NCBI RefSeq assembly: GCF_035222485.1
Contig: NC_085920.1
Coordinates: forward strand, 1,674,001 to 1,738,000
DNA length: 64,000 nucleotides
Direction: 5' to 3'
Source of the DNA: Podospora pseudoanserina
Lineage: Eukaryota > Ascomycota > Sordariomycetes > Sordariales > Podosporaceae
Positions within the stretch are counted from its first letter, which is position 1, and every line of letters begins with the position of its first letter. This document shows positions 57,088-64,000 of the stretch, one piece after another. The translations under genes were made by a program, and so were the position numbers. The notes under the pieces were generated by a model. It had not been told where the DNA came from. It searched no databases and saw nothing but the letters and a program-made list of their open reading frames with translations.

Positions 57088-58956
57088 GGTGAGTCTTGAC
57101 GTTTATTCTCTGTATATAAGTTTAGACATGGTCAACTGAGGGGTTGTGGAAGGGAATGTTGTGTGTAGATATAGACATAAAATTCGGACTGGCCACAGTA
57201 GTGATATTTGTGGCGGTTAATACTATTTTTGTTCCAAGCAAGCAAAACTCGCGAACTTTTTCAAAAGAGAAGGCTTCGAGATTTCTCATGCGCTTCCTAT
57301 TCTCATAGGTAGCCAGTGACGCGTTCTGCATGTGCGTTTGTTCTAGGGGGGTTGTTTTGGAAGAGGTGAGGATAATTTTGAGTGGTGTATTCACAGGAAA
57401 TGGTTGAACCCAATGATGGGATTCTGATATCTCCGAATTACCTACTCGGATTTACAAATGTCCTGAAACGGATCAGGTCGTTCCATTGAGACCACCTCGT
57501 ACACTTCTTTTGCCTTCAGGCACTGTCAGACATTGATTGCACTGTGCTTGCCCGTGTATGGTTTAGGCTGACAATTTTATGAGAGGCGAGGAAGCTTTTT
57601 TTAAAAAACACAGGGGCCGTTTTCCAGCTGCTGTGGTTTTCTGCTGACTGCCGTGGCTTTGATGAGAAAGTCTTGCTAATTTGGTGTCACAACAGGGTGG
57701 ATCATCGGGAACCGAGCCCAGTGTGAGTGAGGCGGCAGCTGTTGAAAGCCCTGCCACGAGGTGTGCGACAAAGAAATACCACCACCACCACCACTTGCAG
57801 CCTAAGGAGATGGGAAAGTGGCCCGGAAATAAGAAGCGTGGTTAGTCGCGAAGGCGCGAAGATGATGGCGGTGGGTGGCTTGCTTGTCTTGTGAGCGGTG
57901 AGGGACAGTGTCAAGTCACACCGATTGTTCTTTTTTTCTGCTTCTTTTCCCTTTTTGGGGGGTTGGTTTGTTGGCGAATGGGTTAGGGGAGTTCTTTAGG
58001 GAGAGAGCAAGTCGCACATTGTGAGACAAGTTGTGGAAGGGTTGAGAACGTGGTAGTCTGAGATTGGGGGTTGTACATGAGGCTGTCTAAAAATCCTGAG
58101 AGGAAAAACTAAAATGAGGGATCAGAAGGGGGACCAAAAGTCAATGATGACGGTGTCTTTTGTAGAAGGCTTTTGTTCCCCGCGTTGTCGAGCATCGGCA
58201 CCGGCCGCCGCCCCCCATAATTTGCTGCTGCGTCTGATGTGTCGTTTTTTGCCGATTCGGCTTGACAGAATGTCACCTTCTGATCACCACTCTTTTTCCA
58301 ACTGTTCGGTATGTGGGATTGACCCACAGCCCTTTCTTTCTGCCTTGCGTAATGGGTAGACTTTCCCATCTTTGCTTTGCCTCCGGAGTTTTTAGAAAGC
58401 CCTGGGTAGCTGTTATTAATCGATAGCGTCTTTGGGCCTAGTGGTGCCGTCATTCATCAAGACATCGCTCCCAGCCTTCTCGCAGTTTTTGGAACGTCTT
58501 GTCATCTTTCAACAATTGATGGGGCTTCTTGGTCTTTCCCACGAACTAATATTTATTATACCTCGATACTTGACAGCTCTGCATCCGCCGAGCTCTGCCT
58601 TGGACCCGCATCCGTTTGCATCACCGCGCATCTGGCAGTCAAAATAAGCTTTGTGGCCCCCATTGCCGACAGATCCTGGCCGTTGAGGCGGTAGAACTGA
58701 CGGCATTGTTCGACAAGAACGTTGTTAGTGAGGGGTGCTTCCCTCGATCCCGGGACTGGTCGTCCCATCTAGGCCCAGTAGTTGAGAACTCTGCGACTCG
58801 AAGAGCTAGCTATAGGCTTGCGATTTGCTCACATCGCCACACTGGGTCGAATAATCTCGACTGACAAGCTCCCACTGTAGGCGCTGGCCACGAAACATTA
58901 TCGCCATCACTTGCTTACCGACCTATAACATCACGTCCAAACTGCCCAACAGCATC
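57088..58956. other. 1.9-kb spacer
   Basis: No gene is supported. A CCA/ACC microsatellite occurs at about 57777-57794. The right end should be the promoter of the MFS exporter. Confidence 0.5.
57777..57794. repeat. (CCA)n microsatellite
   Basis: Six trinucleotide units in tandem in non-coding DNA. Confidence 0.8.
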
Positions 58957-60899
58957 ATGGCTGGCGTTGCTGACGACCCAGAAAAGCGCACAACGCCAAG
59001 CAGTGGGACAAGTCCCGCGAGCACCATCCGAGTCGACAGAAGCGAAAACCAGTTGGCGCAGTCATCATCAACGTCGAAGGATGAAGTGGGCGAGCTCTCC
59101 TCCAAGGCCGATGTGCCGCCTGTCGCAGCCTCGGGACCAGCGCCAGAGGAGTCACGTACCAAGTTAGAAACGACACTGGTCATCACCGCACTGGCGAGCG
59201 CGCTCTTCCTTGGCGCACTCGATATCACCATCGTCAGTGTAGCCATTCCGACAATTGCAGAGGAATTCGGCTCAACCGCTGGGTACACATGGATTGGATC
59301 GGCATACATGCTCGCCAGCGCGGCCGGCGCGCCGATGTGGGGGAAGATATCTGATATCTGGGGCCGGAAGCCCATCATGCTCATTGCCGTCGGCATTTTT
59401 TGGATTGGGTCCCTGCTGAGTGCTCTCAGCAAGAATATTGGTATGCTTATTGCTGCTCGGGCGATCCAGGGCATTGGTGGTGGCGGCATCATCATTCTTG
59501 TCAACGTCTGCATCAGCGACCTGTTCTCCATGCGAAAACGAGGTTAGTTAAGAGTTTCCGTTTCGAGAAACCAAGCGTGCTAACGGTCTTGTTAGGTATC
59601 TACTTTGGTGTAATGGGAATCGTTTGGGCGGTGGCCAGCGCCGTCGGTCCTGTTCTTGGCGGTGTCTTTACAAGTCAGGTTACCTGGCGGTGGTGTTTCT
59701 GGATCAATCTGCCAGTATCTGGCGTTGGGTTTGCGGTGCTGGCTTGGGTGCTGAAGCTGCACAACCCTCGCACCCCGATGCGCCAGGGGCTCGCTGCCGT
59801 CGACTGGTTGGGTTCGCTTGCGGTTATCGGCGGAACGCTGATGGTCCTTTTCGGCCTCGAGTTTGGAGGCGTGACCTACCCATGGTCGTCGCCCACCGTC
59901 ATCTGCTTGATCGTTTTCGGTGTGGTGACGGCTGGCATATTCGTCTTGATCGAATGGAAGGTGGCCAAGTTTCCACTGATGCCGTTGCGTCTGTTTCGTC
60001 GGCGATCCAGCATTGCCAGTTTGGGTGTTGCTGCTTTTCAGGGCATTGTCTTCATCTCGGGAAGTTACTACCTGCCGCTGTACTTCCAAGCGGTCCTCGG
60101 CGCCTCGCCATTGATGTCCGGCATCTACGTCCTGCCTTTTGTCTTGTCTCTCTCGGTTGTCTCTGCCATAACTGGCGTGGTCATCAAGAAGACAGGAAAA
60201 TACTTGCCTTGTATTATCTTTGGCATGTCGATCATGACTCTGGGTTTTGGGCTTTTTATTGCTCTTGAACCGCAGGCCAACTGGGCCAAGATCGTCGTCT
60301 TCCAGCTGATAGCTGGCATCGGCGTGGGGCCAAACTTCCAGGCACCGCTTATTGCGCTTCAAACAACCGTTGGGCCTCGAGATATGGCATCAGCGACGGC
60401 AACTTTTGGATTTATCAGGCAGTTGTTCACCGCGATATCTGTTGTGATTGGGGGTGTTGTCTTCCAAAATGGGATGGAGGAGCAGTATCCCAGACTGCTA
60501 GAGGAAATCGGACCCGATGCTGCGAACATGCTCTCTGGGAGCAACGCGGCTTCCAGCATTGGCTTTGCCATGAGTCTGCCTGAGCGTAGTCGACGAGTTG
60601 CCCAAGAAGCCTACTTCAAGAGTCTGAGAACCATGTACATCATGTATGTTGTGTTTGCGGGAGTGGGATTGATCGTCTCCTTCTTTGTTGGATCCCGCAA
60701 ACTGAGCAACGACCACCAAATACACAAAACAGGACTGAAGGACATGAAGGATGCCAAGGAGCAGGAAAAGCCTCGGCTGCCGGTTGATGGCGGTCTAGAC
60801 GAAGAACAGAGGGTTCCAGAAGGGAACTCCAAGAAACTTCCCAAGGAGTCCAAAGGGGGAAAGAAGGGAGGCAACTCGATGAAATTCTTCTTTGAGTGA
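58957..60899 (+). CDS. MFS exporter, DHA2-type (14-helix drug:H+ antiporter)
   Basis: The model is join(58957..59542, 59596..60899), 629 residues, with a 53-nt intron (GTTAGT donor). A hydrophilic N-terminus (about 65 residues) precedes helix 1, with LGALDITIVSVAIPTIAEEF (antiporter motif D1). Motif A is GKISDIWGRKP, and motif C-like text is WAVASAVGPVLGGVFT followed by WRWCFWINLPV, a DHA2 hallmark. GVGPNFQAPLIALQ lies in the second half. The C-terminal tail is Lys-rich. Relatives export azoles, mycotoxins or basic amino acids at the plasma or vacuolar membrane. No biosynthetic genes adjoin, so a general efflux role is as likely as a dedicated one. Confidence 0.92.
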
Positions 60900-61932
60900 A
60901 AAGACAAGCATATCGATTTTGGCATGGCGTTCGAGGCGTTTAAGCGAGTCCAAGGGGGCCACGTGGTGGAAGCGTTACATAGCCATGTGAGTGTAGATAT
61001 TAATCGAGGCTTTTCTCGTGCATGATGTGTTCGATTCGAGGCGCGAACTGCAGCCCAGTGAAGATGAGGGTGGTAGTGAAGGCAGGCAAAAGTGAAGAGG
61101 CTCGCGCTAGGGCATTCAGGCAAAAAGCGGGAGTGCGGGGAGGACAGCTACCAGGTACCGGGGAGTCCGCTATATCGAGAGCCGCTATGTCACTGTATCC
61201 ATCGTTCTTGGCCACTGGACTACGAAGGGACTGTTGCAGACGGATGCAGAGGTCGTCTTCCCGGGTTCCTCTCGTCCGGCGATCGAACGCGGTGGTGGCG
61301 TGTCGTGAGGGGCGGGCCGGACTACTTCCAAAGCCGGAGCGGGCTACATGGGAGGAAAAATGCAGTCGAAATCCTTAGAAAACCCGTAATATTGGAGCTC
61401 AATGAGGCATGATCTTGAAGTGATGGAGAAACAAAATGGGAAGACGGATTTCATGTGAACTGGGGCGGAGACCGACAGCAGTTGAGTCTTGGCATATGAT
61501 TTGCTGGTGAACTTCATGGCAACTTCTTTCCCACAGATTCAACTTGAGCACCAGTTCTCAACAAATCTCGACGACTATATTCGCTCGTCGCATGTTCCCA
61601 ATGGGATTATCTTCATTTTTGAGGCCTTACGAATTGCGGCCCATCAACTAACCACTTTCTAGAACGCGCGTGCACTTCATCGGGAAGGGTCCCGAAAAGG
61701 TTGGCACCCCGGTTCCCTTGAAGTCTCCACGGTGTATCCGGAACTTCACTGTCCGCGTAAAACCCGCCCATGGCAACGAAGCGACATGATGGGTAGCTCA
61801 ACAATGCCATGGAATGGAGGAGAAGGCGGGATGGGTCGAGAATGAAGTATAAGAGGGGCGCCACCAAGACAATATGCTTCGTGAGACTGCAGGCCACCCT
61901 CTCCAGTCGGATCAACCTAGCTGTACTCCAAG
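60900..61932. other. Spacer and esterase promoter
   Basis: No gene is supported. Frames on both strands near 61000-61400 overlap without domains. The right end carries the acetylxylan esterase promoter. Confidence 0.45.
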
Positions 61933-63112
61933 ATGAGGCTCTCAAGCATTACCTCGGGCTTCCTCGCCCTTGTGGGTCTCTCGAACGCCGCCTCCCTTAC
62001 CCAGATCACCAACTTTGGTTCCAACCCAAGCGGCGCGCGCTTTTACATCTACGTTCCCGATAGACTGGCCTCGAACCCGGCCATCATCACCGCCGTGCAC
62101 TACTGCAGCGGTACCGCCAGCGCCTTCTACAATGGCAGCCCGTACGCCCGGCTGGCCGATACTCACGGCTTCATTGTCGTGTACCCTGAATCACCGAACT
62201 CGGGTGGCTGCTGGGATGTCTCTTCTAACGCTGCTTACACCCGCAACAGCGGCGCCAACAGCCATGCCATTGTCAACATGGTGAACTGGACCATTGAGCG
62301 CTACGGCGCCGACAGAAACCGTGTCTTCCTCGCCGGGCTCAGCTCGGGCGCCATGATGACCAACGTTCTTGCTGCGACGTATCCTGATGTCTTCAAGGCT
62401 GCCAGCGCCTATGCGGGCGTCCCTGCTGGATGCTTCTACACCGGCACCGTCGCCGGCTGGAACAACACCTGCGCGAACGGCCAGTCGATTACGACCCAGG
62501 AGCACTGGGCCCAGACTGCTCGCAACATGTATCCTGGCTACACCGGCCCCAGGCCGAAGATGATGATCTACCACGGCTCTGCTGATGACATTATCTACCC
62601 CAGAGTAAGTCCCCCTCACTACCTTGTTTCTGCCCAAACTTGTGAGCATTTACAAACTATTTTTTCTACAGAACTTCAACGAGACGATGAAGCAGTGGGC
62701 TGGTGTACTGGGCTATACCTACGGCTCGCCCCGCCAGACCATCCCCAACAGCCCCTCCGCCCCCTACACCAAGTACGTCTACGGCGACGACCTCGTTGGT
62801 ATCTACGGTACCGGCATCACCCACAACATCCAGATCAACGGTGCCCTCGACCTCGAGTGGTTCGGCATCACTGGCCAGCCCGCCACTACTTCTTCAGCCA
62901 GCGGTCCTACCACCACTCCTGTGTCGTCTAGCACTCTGGTCACTTCTGTCAGGACCACTACTACCTCTGCTCCTCCTGTTGCGACTACCCCTGCGGGTTG
63001 CACTTCGCCCAAGTGGGGACAGTGCGGTGGTCAGGGGTGGACTGGGTGCACTGTTTGCGCTGCGGGATCGACTTGCACTTTTGGAAATAACTGGTATTCG
63101 CAGTGCTTGTAA
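61933..63112 (+). CDS. Secreted acetylxylan esterase (CE1) with C-terminal CBM1
   Basis: The model is join(61933..62604, 62672..63112), 370 residues, with a 67-nt intron. The signal peptide covers about residues 1-19. The catalytic domain matches the AxeA-type CE1 pattern: [31 protein letters not shown], then the nucleophile elbow [11 protein letters not shown] (Ser137). [11 protein letters not shown] supplies the acid and GTGITHNIQ the likely His. A Ser/Thr-rich linker (about 295-332) leads to a fungal cellulose-binding CBM1 with [11 protein letters not shown] and a terminal NNWYSQCL. The enzyme removes acetyl groups from xylan and works with the beta-xylosidase in this window. Type B feruloyl esterases are close relatives, so feruloyl esterase activity is an alternative. 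Confidence 0.93.
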
Positions 63113-64000
63113 GGGGGGGATTGTACATTGTTGAGGTGGGAAGGAAAGCTGGATGGGAGAATAGGTGTATATGATTGAAGCCGTCGCATATATGATGCGT
63201 AGAAACTTGCAAGAATATACCGAGAAGTATTAAACAAAGCATTAGTTTTGGGCAACCCTGAATTTGTGTTACTTCATTTGTGTTTTGGTTCCAAATTTGT
63301 GGTCAGGCATGGGCCATGCTCAAGGTGTGCATCGTTCTGCTGAACAGAAATACCAATGTGAAGCATCCCCCCTATCCCGATGATCACAATCAACCACAGA
63401 AGCTGCAGCATGCATATTCAAGCGGACCTTTTTTCGGCACCATCAATTTCCAGTTTTCAAGGCTGCCATACACAGTCACAATCCTCTCACGATGATGAGA
63501 CCAAAGTTCGCGGGCATCAACCACTGACTTGGTAATTGATCGATTTATAATATATAGCTAATAAGGATCTAAGCATCTTGCAAGTCTTTTAGACTAGCAC
63601 GTTTGTGAACATAAATAACAGGTCCTGTAAAGTAAACCAATGCGTATCAACCTCTCAACCACCCCTAAAAGGATAATTAATAGATTTTAAAAGATAGTTA
63701 ACAAGTTTCGAAGAACAGTTAATAGGCTTGAAAAGATAATCATACTGATTATCTATTATTTATGTCAGCGAATAGTTATTGTATATTCTTTTTCCTTGCA
63801 GTATTGATTACTTTTTCCACGGTGGGAGTAGGGCAAGGTTCATGTCAAGCATATACGGCGTTCCGACAATGCTGAGGCTTTTCATCATCCTAAACAATGA
63901 GAATAGGTATCTATTTGACTCTGCTCTGGGTCCATTCCGAACCACCTTTCCGAGATTACATAAGCCACTCACTTAGACCAGAATTTACTGCTGAAATCCC
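63113..64000. other. Right edge, no supported gene
   Basis: Beyond the esterase 3' end no gene is seen. An AT-rich island lies at about 63535-63790. Confidence 0.45.
63535..63790. repeat. AT-rich island with degenerate 21-22-bp tandem repeat
   Basis: TpA-rich sequence suggests RIP or decay. Inside, about four units of 21-22 bp (63667-63751) share the shape AAAAGATAGTTAATAGGTTT with frequent substitutions. No terminal repeats or coding remnants identify a mobile element. Confidence 0.55.

Noticed and set aside
1-64000. CRISPR array, rRNA genes, prokaryotic-type operons
   Set aside because: Introns, protein families and promoter layout are those of a fungus; no regularly spaced repeat array or rRNA sequence was found.

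Overview
The window looks like nuclear DNA of a filamentous ascomycete, most likely a Sordariomycete close to the Sordariales (Podospora/Chaetomium type). Genes carry short introns (mostly 48-76 nt) with GTANGT donors, CTAAC/CTGAC-like branch sites and CAG/TAG acceptors. The protein families are typical of that group: Ppo-type fatty-acid dioxygenase, PTH11-like receptor, HET-domain relic, WSC, CFEM-like and DUF3433 surface proteins, CBM1 and CBM18 enzymes. Intergenic DNA contains TpA-rich islands that resemble repeat-induced point mutation (RIP). The species cannot be fixed from the sequence alone.

Layout, left to right. 1-2.3 kb: gene-poor, with two related degenerate Cys-rich fragments. 2.3-5.6 kb (-): Ppo-type oxygenase, interrupted at a 12-C run and lacking the P450 heme Cys. 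6.3-8.2 kb: decayed HET-type incompatibility gene. 8.4-9.2 kb (-): class I methyltransferase. 9.2-13.2 kb: non-coding, with one AT-rich island. 13.2-14.6 kb (+): PTH11-like seven-helix protein. 15.3-19.4 kb: a divergent pair, a Dal5-type MFS permease (-) and a TauD-type dioxygenase (+), which looks like a small sulfonate or organic-acid uptake and use module. 20-22 kb: a hypothetical Cys-containing ORF and a single-pass mucin-like protein (-). 23 kb (+): ribosomal protein eL42. 25.1-29.1 kb (+): large double-DUF3433 protein with 29-residue repeats. 32.2-33.4 kb (+): chitin deacetylase flanked by two CBM18 modules. 34.3-35.5 kb (+): WSC-domain membrane protein. 36.1-37.7 kb (-): Atf-like bZIP factor. 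40.7-41.8 kb (+): double CFEM-like membrane protein. 42.5-45 kb (+): GH3 beta-xylosidase. 45.1-45.9 kb (-): membrane RING-H2 protein. 47.4-49.3 kb (+): Sti1/Hop co-chaperone. 49.8-50.9 kb (-): nicotinamidase. 53.5-57.1 kb (+): HMG-CoA reductase with a spliced leader and a uORF. 59-60.9 kb (+): DHA2-type MFS exporter. 61.9-63.1 kb (+): CE1 acetylxylan esterase with CBM1.

Housekeeping genes (eL42, Sti1, HMG-CoA reductase, nicotinamidase) are mixed with accessory genes for cell-surface sensing, wall modification and plant polysaccharide breakdown. No secondary-metabolite backbone, complete transposon, rRNA gene or convincing tRNA gene was found. Splice sites were placed by eye and checked for reading-frame continuity. 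Several listed start codons are provisional and are flagged.
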